Shown here: one piece after another, positions 8,101 to 15,853 of the stretch
How the letters are laid out: every line of letters starts with the position of its first letter
Position numbering within the stretch: the first letter of the stretch is position 1
NCBI RefSeq assembly: GCF_016429065.1
Contig: NZ_JAELTX010000005.1
Coordinates: forward strand, 1 to 64,000
Length of the DNA stretch: 64,000 nt
Origin: Pedobacter sp. ASV17
GTDB taxonomy: Bacteria > Bacteroidota > Bacteroidia > Sphingobacteriales > Sphingobacteriaceae
Reading direction: 5' to 3'
Notes under the pieces: generated by a model
What the model was told of the DNA's origin: nothing
Databases searched by the model: none
What the model saw: only the letters and a program-made list of their open reading frames with translations
Translations under genes and position numbers: made by a program

Positions 8101-9177
8101 CTAAGCTTTTTTAACTAGCTTGTACTCGATAACTGGCTTACCGCGAGTACCGCCGTCTGTACCTACACCCATACTTAAAAATTTCAACTTGTAAACATTT
8201 CCAGTTGCATCTTTAACTAAATAAAAACGATCTGTTTTAATACCTGTACCGGTAGTCACTCTCCAGTTTTCGCCAATTAAATTACTTTTTGAAGAGAAGG
8301 TCACATTAGTCAAATCAGATGCAGAGAAATCAGCATAAGATTTTGTAGCAACCAATACTTCCGCTGATGTAGCTCCACCCAAGGTATTCGTGAAAACTAA
8401 ATCAGAGAAACCATATAGATACTGACTTGGAGCAGCACCTCCATAGTACAATGACCAAGTCCAAACGATATCCCAATTTGCTTTTTCAGGTTCAACACTT
8501 ACGGCTTTGTTATCTACTAGGGATACAAAAGAATAGTTGAATTTAGCATCCTTAGCAATATCTAAAGAACTGAAAGTAGTAGCACTTAACTTGGCATATT
8601 GAAGTGTATAACCTGTGCCTTTTCTAAGGATTCTCACTTTATAAACATTATCTGGGCTGAATACTGCTGTGTGACTTCCACCTGCTGGGTTAATTAAATA
8701 CACCTTATTCTCACTATCAGTAGCAGAAATCGTGCTAATTACTGTTTTAACCAAGGCATTATTTTGTCTTGGGTCATCTACTTTTGCAAATTCAGTTTCT
8801 GCTGCAGTTCCCAAGCCTACCACCAAATCAGCTTGCACTAGATCAGCAGAAGTAACGGCATTTAAATCGGTTTTGTTACTAATAACTTTCGCCGAAGCTC
8901 CATTATGAGCATTTAAAACTACTTTAAAATCTGTGCCCGCATTAAATCCTAAAGTCCAAGAAGCTCTTGAAGCAGAGGTCTGTTTATCAGCACTAAAATC
9001 TATGTAAACGCTATTTCCAGCTGCACTTCCGGTTTCATTCGAAATCAAACCGTTTAACGTCATCGAGCTTCCATCAGAAACAGGAACAATAATTTCCGGT
9101 TCTTTGTCATCTTTTTTACAAGCCGTAAAGGTGAATGCTAAAAGAGCCACGGCCATCATTGAATTAATCTTATTCAT
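8101..9177 (-). CDS. hmuY: HmuY-family haem-binding lipoprotein
   Basis: 358 aa. A lipoprotein signal ends at LLAFTFTAC, lipidated Cys20. The mature part has the HmuY features: an N-terminal segment with WTLGFNAGTDF, repeated YKVRIL/YTLQYAKL strands, NWDIVWTW and a C-terminal YKLKFLSM strand. HmuY proteins are surface or secreted haemophores that pass haem to a TonB-dependent receptor, and that receptor is encoded immediately upstream with a 38-bp gap. Haem ligands cannot be assigned without alignment. The N-terminal ~120 residues are longer than the Porphyromonas protein. Confidence 0.82.
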   Translation of the reverse strand: MNKINSMMAVALLAFTFTACKKDDKEPEIIVPVSDGSSMTLNGLISNETGSAAGNSVYIDFSADKQTSASRASWTLGFNAGTDFKVVLNAHNGASAKVISNKTDLNAVTSADLVQADLVVGLGTAAETEFAKVDDPRQNNALVKTVISTISATDSENKVYLINPAGGSHTAVFSPDNVYKVRILRKGTGYTLQYAKLSATTFSSLDIAKDAKFNYSFVSLVDNKAVSVEPEKANWDIVWTWSLYYGGAAPSQYLYGFSDLVFTNTLGGATSAEVLVATKSYADFSASDLTNVTFSSKSNLIGENWRVTTGTGIKTDRFYLVKDATGNVYKLKFLSMGVGTDGGTRGKPVIEYKLVKKA

Positions 9178-9215
9178 TACTGTTATAATTTATTTAGTTA
9201 TTAGTTATTTATACG

Positions 9216-11513
9216 TTAATTTTTGTTCCAGTTAAAAGCTAAGCCCAGCACATAAGAGCGACCATAGCTATAAGGCACCACCCCACCACCTGAACTGTGC
9301 GCTCCGCCACTTGCTGTTGCCGTATTGGTGAGCGTTGTAATATCAAATAGGTTTTTAACCCCAGCGTTCAGCATTAAATATTTGTTAATGGTTTTGTTGA
9401 TCATTAGGTCTGTCCAAGTGAAGCTACCCACCTTGGCCAACCTCACCTCATTAGGGTTGGAGCTACTGATTTGATAGCTTGGGCGACTACCTGTATGCTT
9501 AAAGGCTAAACTAACGGACCCTTTAATTTTAGGTAGCGCGTAAATGATATTACTGAAAAACTCAGGCGTCCATGAAAATTGGGGAACTTCGTTTCCAAAA
9601 CTTCCTTGGGTCAGCTCGTTATACCTACCGATATAAGAGAAACCAAAGTTCAGTTGCAGGTCTCTATAATTGAAGGTATTGTCCAAAGAGAAACCAGTGG
9701 TTTTATATTTACTGATGTTAATTAGGGTAGTTACCCTAGGGTCGTTTTCGTATTGTCCGTATTCTATTCTATCATAAAAATGGTTGTAAAAACCTGCCAA
9801 GGTTGTGGTGAGCTGCAAGCTGCTTTTGCGAATGGCGCTCCAAGTTAATGAAGCATCAAAACTGTTGGATTTCTCTGCCTTTAAGTTTTCATTCCCCATA
9901 ATGGAGTGACTGGCATCAAAGAAGTCGAAATAAAGTTCTCTTAAAGCAGGTGCCCTGAATCCACGTCCATATCCAACTCTTAAATCAAGTTGCGGGGTTA
10001 AGTTTAACATGGCATTTAAAGAAGGTACTGCCGCTGGTGCATCGTACACAGAGTTTTTAATTAACCTTACCGCAGGGCGAAGTTTCAACATCGCGAAAGG
10101 CTTAATTTCAGCAGAAGCAAAGAAAGCGTAGTCGTTAATTACTGGATCACCTTTAATACGTTGCCCCGAAGCACCTTCTCTATTGATCTCAACTCCTGGT
10201 TGCAGGGCAATCAAATCTGAAAATCGGTATTGCAAAGTAGTTCTAAACAAAGTAGCATTGAATTTGGCTACGTCCTGCTCGCCAGCACCAGTGGTTAAGC
10301 TCTCGGAACCAGTAGCAAAATTGTATTGGGTAGTTTTGGTCTTACGTTGTAAGTTGGTATACCCCCCAATCATCGTTAAACTTAACTTCTGGTTAAAATT
10401 CCAATTGGCGTGTAACTGATTGTTAAGTCTATCGGTAGTATAAGTTTGGGTAACTACGGTGTAGTTAGGGTTAATCCCACCCCTCGAAGTAATGTCTTCA
10501 TTTACAAAATCGGCACGGTACCACATGTTAAATTTAGCATTGGTATATCCCACACGTGCATTAGCTAAATACTGATCTTTAGGTTTCCAAAATTGGATGG
10601 CATTTACCTCATCTCGGGTTGCTGTTTTAGCAGGTACATTCCATCCACCAAACGTGTTATTAGAAAAACCACCCATAGCGCTCCAGCCATTATTTTGCCA
10701 GTTTACACTTACGTTTTTATTGTGATTACCTTTTCCGTTAAATGCTTCATATTCATCGCCAACAGTTTCTTCCTGTATACGGGCAGAAACTCCAAGCCTA
10801 GAACCGCTTTTCCCTTTGGTAATGATATTGATCACCCCTGCCAATGCATCGGTACCATATACCACAGACATTGGTCCTTCCACAATTTCAATCCGTTCAA
10901 CCGTATTGATATCAATTTGGTTAAGTGCCTCTTTTAAATCCGACCGATCAACCAAAGGCACACCATCCAATAATATTTTCACATTACGGCCCGACATCCC
11001 CATCATTTCTACATTAGAAACGCCTAAAGTGAGGTCATTGCTAAAGCGGAAACCAAATTCTGTATTTAAAAGCTGTTGCACATTGGTCGCCGCACGTAGT
11101 TTGATTTTCTCTGCATTGATCGTCCGCACTTTATAAACCGCATTTTTCATAGACTGTGGTTCATACTGTCCAGTCACCACCACTTCATTAAGCTCGTAGG
11201 ATTTCTCTTTGATGCTGATGGTCGCCAAAACTTTATCAGAAGTTGCTTCAACAGCCACCTCTTGTTCCTGGTTAGAAACACCAGATTTAATCACAAGTAC
11301 CGAATTGCCCGCAGGAGCCGAAATGGCAAAAGCACCTTCTCTATCTGTATAGGCTACATTTTTTGTGTTTTTGATAGATAACGATAATCCCCAAGCAGGT
11401 TGTCCATCAGCTGTTAAAATTTTGCCACGCAATTTTATCGTTTGTTCTTGTGCTAAAGCTAAGTTCAAACCTAAAACGAAAGTAAGGGCTAGGAGTAGAG
11501 TATTTTTCACCAA
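9216..11513 (-). CDS. hmuR: TonB-dependent outer-membrane receptor, probable haem receptor
   Basis: 765 aa. A Sec signal ends near LALAQ. A CarboxypepD_reg-like domain follows (about 25-110; LRGKILTADGQPAWGLSLSI), then the TonB-box region NEVVVTGQY, a plug (about 120-235; GVSNVEMMGMSGRNVKILLDGVPLVDR, VERIEIVEGPMSVVYGTDALAGVINIITK) and a 22-strand barrel ending in an aromatic-rich strand. Pairing with hmuY points to haem uptake, but the ligand is inferred. No ATG is available: the frame begins TTG-GTG, so the start is TTG at 11513 or more likely GTG at 11510. A promoter with an operator-like inverted repeat lies 30-70 bp upstream. Confidence 0.88.
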   Translation of the reverse strand: MVKNTLLLALTFVLGLNLALAQEQTIKLRGKILTADGQPAWGLSLSIKNTKNVAYTDREGAFAISAPAGNSVLVIKSGVSNQEQEVAVEATSDKVLATISIKEKSYELNEVVVTGQYEPQSMKNAVYKVRTINAEKIKLRAATNVQQLLNTEFGFRFSNDLTLGVSNVEMMGMSGRNVKILLDGVPLVDRSDLKEALNQIDINTVERIEIVEGPMSVVYGTDALAGVINIITKGKSGSRLGVSARIQEETVGDEYEAFNGKGNHNKNVSVNWQNNGWSAMGGFSNNTFGGWNVPAKTATRDEVNAIQFWKPKDQYLANARVGYTNAKFNMWYRADFVNEDITSRGGINPNYTVVTQTYTTDRLNNQLHANWNFNQKLSLTMIGGYTNLQRKTKTTQYNFATGSESLTTGAGEQDVAKFNATLFRTTLQYRFSDLIALQPGVEINREGASGQRIKGDPVINDYAFFASAEIKPFAMLKLRPAVRLIKNSVYDAPAAVPSLNAMLNLTPQLDLRVGYGRGFRAPALRELYFDFFDASHSIMGNENLKAEKSNSFDASLTWSAIRKSSLQLTTTLAGFYNHFYDRIEYGQYENDPRVTTLINISKYKTTGFSLDNTFNYRDLQLNFGFSYIGRYNELTQGSFGNEVPQFSWTPEFFSNIIYALPKIKGSVSLAFKHTGSRPSYQISSSNPNEVRLAKVGSFTWTDLMINKTINKYLMLNAGVKNLFDITTLTNTATASGGAHSSGGGVVPYSYGRSYVLGLAFNWNKN

Positions 11514-11823
11514 CTATTTAGAATAATTATAAATAATGACGCAATATTAATTATTTATTTAGACTAATTACAAATAAATATAAAAGTTTTTTGAACCACC
11601 TATTTTAATTCACTGAAAAACATCTATTTTAGGAGATTATTTAAGGAGTACTATGTTGATAAGTTAGGCCAACTACTTGTGATAAATGATGTACTTTTGG
11701 CATATTGGAAAAATCTAACAGAATTGTATGACCATTATGTTAGCCAAATTGTTAAGAAGATAACCTTCTTCTAGAGCAATTGAACAGCATAATAGCTTTA
11801 CCAAATTGAAAAAATTATTAAGG
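11514..11823. other. AT-rich divergent intergenic region
   Basis: About 310 bases between the haem receptor and the lipoprotein gene. It holds the hmuR promoter and, on the plus strand at 11692-11699, TACTTTTG, which may be the -7 box for the 11824 gene. No ORF is convincing. Confidence 0.5.
11542..11580 (-). promoter_or_regulatory. Promoter and candidate operator of the haem-uptake operon
   Basis: On the minus strand a TTTG (-33, 11571-11574) is followed 21 nt later by TAATATTG (-7, 11542-11549). A perfect 9-bp inverted repeat with an 11-nt spacer (TATTTATTT/AAATAAATA, 11552-11580) covers the spacer and the -33 box, the position expected of a repressor site. Fur is the obvious candidate, but the sequence is not diagnostic. 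Confidence 0.5.
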
Positions 11824-12873
11824 ATGAGAATCACGAAGATCGCAAGTATGATCTTGGTAGCAGGAGCTACCATCTGTACATTTGCCTACTGTACTTCTGA
11901 CGCGAAGGATAAAAACGGGAAACAAACGGCTAAAAAAACCGACTCTACTGGCGTAGCTGTAGAAGAGGAAGCTAATTTGCGTACTCCTGTAGATACTGCT
12001 AAATATAACGAACTGGTAAAAACCAATGCCAATGGTGATACTACTGGCAAATGGCCTGTGAAGAACCAACCTATCCCTTTGGATGGTGCTATTTTACCTT
12101 TTAAACGCATTGTAGCGTATTATGGTAACCTTTACTCTAAAAAAATGGGTGCTTTAGGTGAGTACGAACCTAAAACCATGTTAAGTATGTTAGATAAAGA
12201 GGTAACTAAATGGGAAAAAGCTGATCCTAGCACTCCCGTACAGCCTGCCTTGCACTACATTGCAGTAGTAGCTGCTGGTGATCCAGGTAAAGATGGTAAA
12301 TACAGAAATCGTATGCCATTTAAACACATTGATTCAGTATTGGCCATTGCTAAGATGCGTAAAAACATGATTGTGTTTTTAGATATCCAAGTAGCATTAA
12401 GCACCATTCAAGCAGAATTGCCTTTATTGGAAAAATATTTGGTAATGCCTAACGTACACTTGGGAATTGACCCTGAGTTTTCTATGAAAGGTGGTGTGTT
12501 ACCAGGTAGAAAAATTGGCACTTATGATGCTGCCGACATTAATTATGTTTCTGGCTACTTAGCTGATTTGGTAAAGAAAAACAACTTGCCGCCTAAGGTT
12601 TTTATAGTACACCGTTTCACTAAAAAGATGGTGACCAACTCACAGAATATCAAATTACGTCCAGAAGTTCAGGTGGTAATGCACATGGATGGATGGGGCG
12701 AGCCTGATTTAAAATTAGGTACTTATCGTCACTTTATTTACAGTGAACCCGTACAGTTTACTGGCTTCAAATTGTTCTACAAAAACGACTTGAAAAAAGC
12801 TCCTAACAGGTTAATGACTCCAGAAGAACTTGTTAAATTAAAACCGCGACCAATCTACATACAATATCAATAA
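11824..12873 (+). CDS. Lipoprotein of unknown function
   Basis: 349 aa from the ATG at 11824, which follows AAGG. A TTG 18 bp upstream also opens the frame and cannot be excluded. The signal peptide ends at the lipobox TFAYC, then a polar Lys/Thr/Asp linker and a folded domain from about residue 90 (PFKRIVAYYGNLYSKKMGALGEY). Alternating hydrophobic strands and charged turns (MIVFLDIQVA, VHLGIDPEFSM, KVFIVHRFT, VQVVMHMDGWGEP) look like a TIM-barrel-like, glycosidase-type fold. I do not recognise a characterised family and assign no activity. It is followed by a long stem-loop terminator. Confidence 0.7.
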   Translation: MRITKIASMILVAGATICTFAYCTSDAKDKNGKQTAKKTDSTGVAVEEEANLRTPVDTAKYNELVKTNANGDTTGKWPVKNQPIPLDGAILPFKRIVAYYGNLYSKKMGALGEYEPKTMLSMLDKEVTKWEKADPSTPVQPALHYIAVVAAGDPGKDGKYRNRMPFKHIDSVLAIAKMRKNMIVFLDIQVALSTIQAELPLLEKYLVMPNVHLGIDPEFSMKGGVLPGRKIGTYDAADINYVSGYLADLVKKNNLPPKVFIVHRFTKKMVTNSQNIKLRPEVQVVMHMDGWGEPDLKLGTYRHFIYSEPVQFTGFKLFYKNDLKKAPNRLMTPEELVKLKPRPIYIQYQ

Positions 12874-12894
12874 GTCGGATGACTTGTTGGATCA

Positions 12895-12968
12895 GGGTGT
12901 CGAAAAGAAGTTTGTCGCTATTTGGTTAATAGTGTAATGAAACTCCTTTTTGGACACCCTTTTCTTTT
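12895..12968 (+). terminator. Long stem-loop terminator
   Basis: GGGTGTCgAAAAG pairs with CTTTTtGGACACCC across a ~36-nt loop that has further pairing (AAGTTT/GAAACT). A T-rich run TTTTCTTTT follows directly. Confidence 0.7.
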
Positions 12969-13031
12969 GCATAAAATTTACGGTGTCCTGTTCTGTTAAA
13001 AGAATATACCACAACATTTCGTTAATGCCAC

Positions 13032-13085
13032 TCTATGTGTCTATGTGGTTATATTTTTAATTTAACTGAACCACATAGACGCATC
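13032..13085. repeat. Inverted repeat, family E copy 1
   Basis: Arms TCTATGTGTCTATGTGGTT and AACCACATAGACGCAT enclose a short AT-rich loop. A second copy with the same arms lies at 20228-20300. Confidence 0.7.
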
Positions 13086-13103
13086 GGGATGTTTTCACCA
13101 AGA

Positions 13104-14183
13104 TTAAAAAGTCAATAGAGCATGTTGGCTTGCGGTATGCAGATCTCTCCAAACCCTATTTAATTCTGTTTCTTTTTTAGCAGCTTCTAAACCTGCATAA
13201 GGGTAAAGCGTATCTACGATATTTCTCGATTGATGTGATAATTCCCTACTTAATCGGCTTACTTCCTTCAATACCTCTTCTTCTATCTTTCCATGATTAA
13301 TCAACTGATGCCAAGAAAGATCAAACGCTTCATAAAAATGCTCTCGAATGGTAGCTAAAGTATGTTTGCCCTTGGCAAGTTCTTGCTCAAAATAAGCGAC
13401 CTGTTCAGGACTATAGCGTTTAAATCCTGAGCGATTGAAGAAGCTCTCCCCCACTAAATCCACAAACCTGCGGGCCATTCCCAAATTATTTACCGTTAAA
13501 GTAGTTTCGGCCAATTGCAGAAAAGGATAATTGAATCCTTCATCAGCTACTTTGATCTCTGTATTAATTTTAAACGAGCGATTGGTGGGAACTTCAACAT
13601 CGTGTACATCAAAAGCATGACTTCCTGTAGCTACTAGGCCAAAATAAGACCAGCCCGACAAAATCTCTACTTCATCTCTTTTTAAAATAAATGATTTGAT
13701 GATCGGGTTCCCCTCCTCGTCGAACAAATCGTTCCCCTGTTCATCCTGCAATAAACAATTGGCGGTAAAAATAGTCGCATGTAAAGCACCACTTGCATAT
13801 TTCCAATGTCCATTAATGCAATACCCTTCCTTTGTTTTTTTTGCGGTACCTCCAACTGCTCCACTACCTGCAAAACAAACTTTTCGGTCTGCAAAAATCT
13901 CCTCAGCCAATATTGGATCTAAGAAACCAGCAAACCAAGCTGCTCCACTACACAAGGTCACCGTCCATGCAGTACTACCATCCACATAGGCCAAATCTTC
14001 CTCTATTCTTAAAATTTCTGGAAGTTTTTTTCCTGGTCCACCATATGCCTTAGGAACATAGAGTTTAAACCACTCCTGTTCGTAAGCAATTTCCAAGATA
14101 TCGGGATGTAGTTCGCCCATTGCTTCTGATTGCGGGGCCAATGCCAAAATAGCTTCTTGCCAAGTTTGTGTGAATTGTTCCAT
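13104..14183 (-). CDS. Acyl-CoA dehydrogenase-fold flavin enzyme (group D monooxygenase-like)
   Basis: 359 aa with the acyl-CoA dehydrogenase layout: helical N-terminal domain (WFKLYVPKAYGGPG), central beta domain (CFAGSGAVGGTAKKTKEGYCINGHWKYASGALHA) and C-terminal helical domain. The end WRDLHTASQHALL resembles the DszC/HpaB-like flavin monooxygenases rather than true acyl-CoA dehydrogenases, and I see no catalytic glutamate at the usual place. Its start lies 45 bp after the stop of the pnuT gene, so it is probably co-transcribed from the TPP-riboswitch promoter. That would link it to thiamine or pyrimidine/thiazole salvage, which is inference. Confidence 0.72.
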   Translation of the reverse strand: MEQFTQTWQEAILALAPQSEAMGELHPDILEIAYEQEWFKLYVPKAYGGPGKKLPEILRIEEDLAYVDGSTAWTVTLCSGAAWFAGFLDPILAEEIFADRKVCFAGSGAVGGTAKKTKEGYCINGHWKYASGALHATIFTANCLLQDEQGNDLFDEEGNPIIKSFILKRDEVEILSGWSYFGLVATGSHAFDVHDVEVPTNRSFKINTEIKVADEGFNYPFLQLAETTLTVNNLGMARRFVDLVGESFFNRSGFKRYSPEQVAYFEQELAKGKHTLATIREHFYEAFDLSWHQLINHGKIEEEVLKEVSRLSRELSHQSRNIVDTLYPYAGLEAAKKETELNRVWRDLHTASQHALLTF

Positions 14184-14228
14184 TTTCTTGAGTTGAAATG
14201 TTGTAAAGTTGAAATGTTATAGGTAATG

Positions 14229-14852
14229 TTAACTGGAAACTGCCAACTGCTTTTTGTAGATTTTCTTCCAGTCGAAATAGCCGAAAATAGCAACGATGAA
14301 TAGGAATAAAGTGAGCAGGGCAAACATCACAAAGTTTTTATGCCACATCAATGGAATGGCCACAATGTTCGACACGTTCAAAAAAATCCAGTTTTCTATT
14401 TTACGACGGGCCAACAGCCACATGCCTGCCCAAGCGGTTGAAGAAACAAAGGCGTCTAAAATAGGTACATCAGAATTGGTGAAATTAACCAAGGCAAAAT
14501 ACAGCACAAAATAGCCACCAATGGCAATCGCAAAAGCAATCTGAAGTTCTTTTCTTGTGGTCCAGCTTACGGTTACCGCTTCATTTTTAGCCAAGCGTTT
14601 CGACCAAATGATCCAACCGTAAATGCTCATCACCAAATAATACATGCTCAACAAACTTTCGGCATATAGCCTGGCATTAAGCTTCAAATAAAGCGACAAT
14701 AGAATACCAATAATACCAGCGGGATACAGCCAAATGTTATTGCGCTTGGCCAATAGCACCTCGGTAACGCCAAAACCTACGGCAAACCACTCCAGATAGG
14801 TAGTTGCCTTTACTTGCTCCACAAACAAACGGAGCATTTCCTGAATTTCCAT
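14229..14852 (-). CDS. pnuT: PnuC-family transporter, probable thiamine transporter PnuT
   Basis: 207 aa from ATG at 14852; a TTG two codons upstream also opens the frame. It has about seven hydrophobic helices and PnuC-family motifs (YLEWFAVGFGVTEVLLAKRNNIWLYPAGIIG; SMYYLVMSIYGWIIW; the C-terminal WIFLNVSNIVAIPL). PnuC proteins are facilitators for nicotinamide riboside. The PnuT branch carries thiamine and in Bacteroidota typically sits under a TPP riboswitch. A clear THI element lies just upstream, so thiamine is the likely substrate. Confidence 0.88.
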   Translation of the reverse strand: MEIQEMLRLFVEQVKATTYLEWFAVGFGVTEVLLAKRNNIWLYPAGIIGILLSLYLKLNARLYAESLLSMYYLVMSIYGWIIWSKRLAKNEAVTVSWTTRKELQIAFAIAIGGYFVLYFALVNFTNSDVPILDAFVSSTAWAGMWLLARRKIENWIFLNVSNIVAIPLMWHKNFVMFALLTLFLFIVAIFGYFDWKKIYKKQLAVSS

Positions 14853-14879
14853 TCTCAATACATTTTGCCACAGGGCAAT

Positions 14880-14917
14880 TAAAAAATCATTGAAAACTGT
14901 TTTCAGGGCGAAACAGT
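14880..14917 (-). terminator. Possible riboswitch expression-platform terminator
   Basis: Between the THI element and pnuT the minus strand has ACTGTTT/AAACAGT with an 8-nt loop, followed by TTTTCAATGATTTTTT. It would allow ligand-dependent termination. The T run is interrupted, so translational control is also possible. Confidence 0.45.
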
Positions 14918-14940
14918 AAACGGCTTAAACCTCTTTTATT

Positions 14941-15115
14941 TTATCCCTACGTCGGTATTATCCGCATCAGGTGCGTTCAGAGGTGTAAGGTGTAGAGCGG
15001 AAAAGGTATAAGGAAAACCTTACACCTTAAGCCTTTAAGCTTAAACCTCAAAACTGGGTATAATCTCAGCCTGTTAGTTATTGGGTTAATTAACAAGCAC
15101 CCCTTTGAGTAGGGC
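14941..15115 (-). promoter_or_regulatory. TPP riboswitch (THI element)
   Basis: Minus strand, in order: GGGGTGC (15103-15097), CTGAGA (15069-15064), a long variable stem built on AAGGTGTAAGG-type pairing, then ACCTGATGCGGATAATACC (14972-14954) and CGTAGGGATAA. These are the conserved TPP-binding parts. The extended P3 arm is common in bacterial examples. It controls pnuT and probably the flavin enzyme gene behind it. Confidence 0.95.
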
Positions 15116-15122
15116 AAAGATA
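15115..15122 (-). promoter_or_regulatory. -7 element of the TPP-riboswitch operon
   Basis: Minus strand TATCTTTG directly in front of the riboswitch, placing the transcript start at its 5' edge. A TTTG lies about 24 nt further upstream, a little far for -33. Confidence 0.55.
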
Positions 15123-15140
15123 TAAAAATATGGCATTGGA

Positions 15141-15160
15141 GACTTACAAAGTTTTGAAAG
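15141..15160. repeat. Decayed half of palindrome family B
   Basis: GACTTACaAAGTTTTGAAAg matches the left arm and centre of family B with one change, but the right arm is lost. Confidence 0.6.
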
Positions 15161-15174
15161 ATATTTGCTAACCG

Positions 15175-15267
15175 TCAGAATAGTCTTCGACAAGCTCAGA
15201 CTGACAAATAAAACGTTAACGGGAATTTAGTTAGGAGACTTACGAAGTTTCGAAAACTTCGTAAGTC
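15175..15267. repeat. Composite repeat A+B, copy 1
   Basis: Repeat A (TCAGAATAGTCTTCGACAAG..., 15175-15213) followed by the 31-nt palindrome B (15237-15267; GACTTACGAAGTTTC and its complement). The same pair in the same order is at 15751-15839, on the other side of one small gene. Confidence 0.85.
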
Positions 15268-15296
15268 TATCTAATCAAAAAATTAGGCTTTAAACC

Positions 15297-15716
15297 CTAA
15301 CGACCGGTGGTTCTTAAATTTCCTCCAACAGGAGGAGGATTTCCACGTCCCCCAATACCATCGAAATTAAAATATCTGAATTTATATTCACTATCAACAA
15401 CTAATGTAACGTCAGCCTCTATTTGGTTAGATTTGGCGTACAGTATGAATTTATAGTATTGACCATTAAAGGATATGAATTTAATCCCTTTGATTTCCCC
15501 CATCATCATCCCATAGACCATCTTCATATTTTTTGTCAGAATGTCTAAACTAACTTTATCCTTATAAAATGGAGCATACAAATCATATGCTTTTTGATAA
15601 TCTTGTTTATTGAAACAAACTACCCATTGATTCAGGACTTTGCTCACTTTTTCATTTTGAGCAAACACACTTGAACTCATTAGGTAAAAGAACATTATAA
15701 AAGCGATTTTTTTCAT
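15297..15716 (-). CDS. Small secreted protein, DUF3887-like
   Basis: 139 aa from ATG at 15716. An in-frame ATG at 15737 is rejected because a TACTTTTG promoter box overlaps its first codons. A Sec signal (KKIAFIMFFYLMSSSVFAQ) is followed by a ~95-residue alpha+beta domain (VLNQWVVCFNKQDYQKAYDLYAPFYKDKVSLDIL) of the NTF2/DUF3887 type seen in small periplasmic or surface proteins. The tail is Gly/Pro-rich. The gene sits between two copies of a composite repeat. No partner gene is evident and function is unknown. Confidence 0.65.
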   Translation of the reverse strand: MKKIAFIMFFYLMSSSVFAQNEKVSKVLNQWVVCFNKQDYQKAYDLYAPFYKDKVSLDILTKNMKMVYGMMMGEIKGIKFISFNGQYYKFILYAKSNQIEADVTLVVDSEYKFRYFNFDGIGGRGNPPPVGGNLRTTGR

Positions 15717-15722
15717 TTCTAT

Positions 15723-15730
15723 CAAAAGTA
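15723..15730 (-). promoter_or_regulatory. -7 element of the small secreted protein gene
   Basis: Minus strand TACTTTTG, 6 nt before the ATG at 15716, suggesting a leaderless mRNA and deciding the start. Confidence 0.5.
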
Positions 15731-15750
15731 CTTTCAATTAATCACGTTTA

Positions 15751-15839
15751 TCAGAATAGTCTTCGACAAGCTCAGACTGACAAATAAAAAATTAATGAAG
15801 AACTAAGAGACTTACGAAGTTTCGAAAACTTCGTAAGTC
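15751..15839. repeat. Composite repeat A+B, copy 2
   Basis: Repeat A at 15751-15789 and palindrome B at 15809-15839, in the same orientation and order as copy 1. The A parts are identical over the shared ~39 bases; the spacer between A and B differs. Confidence 0.85.
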
Positions 15840-15853
15840 TGTATAAGAGTTCT

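Noticed and set aside
14229-14852. Nicotinamide riboside transporter PnuC
   Set aside because: The family match is right, but the TPP riboswitch favours thiamine as substrate.
15717-15737. Upstream ATG of the small secreted protein
   Set aside because: A TACTTTTG -7 element covers these codons, and the signal peptide is better from 15716.
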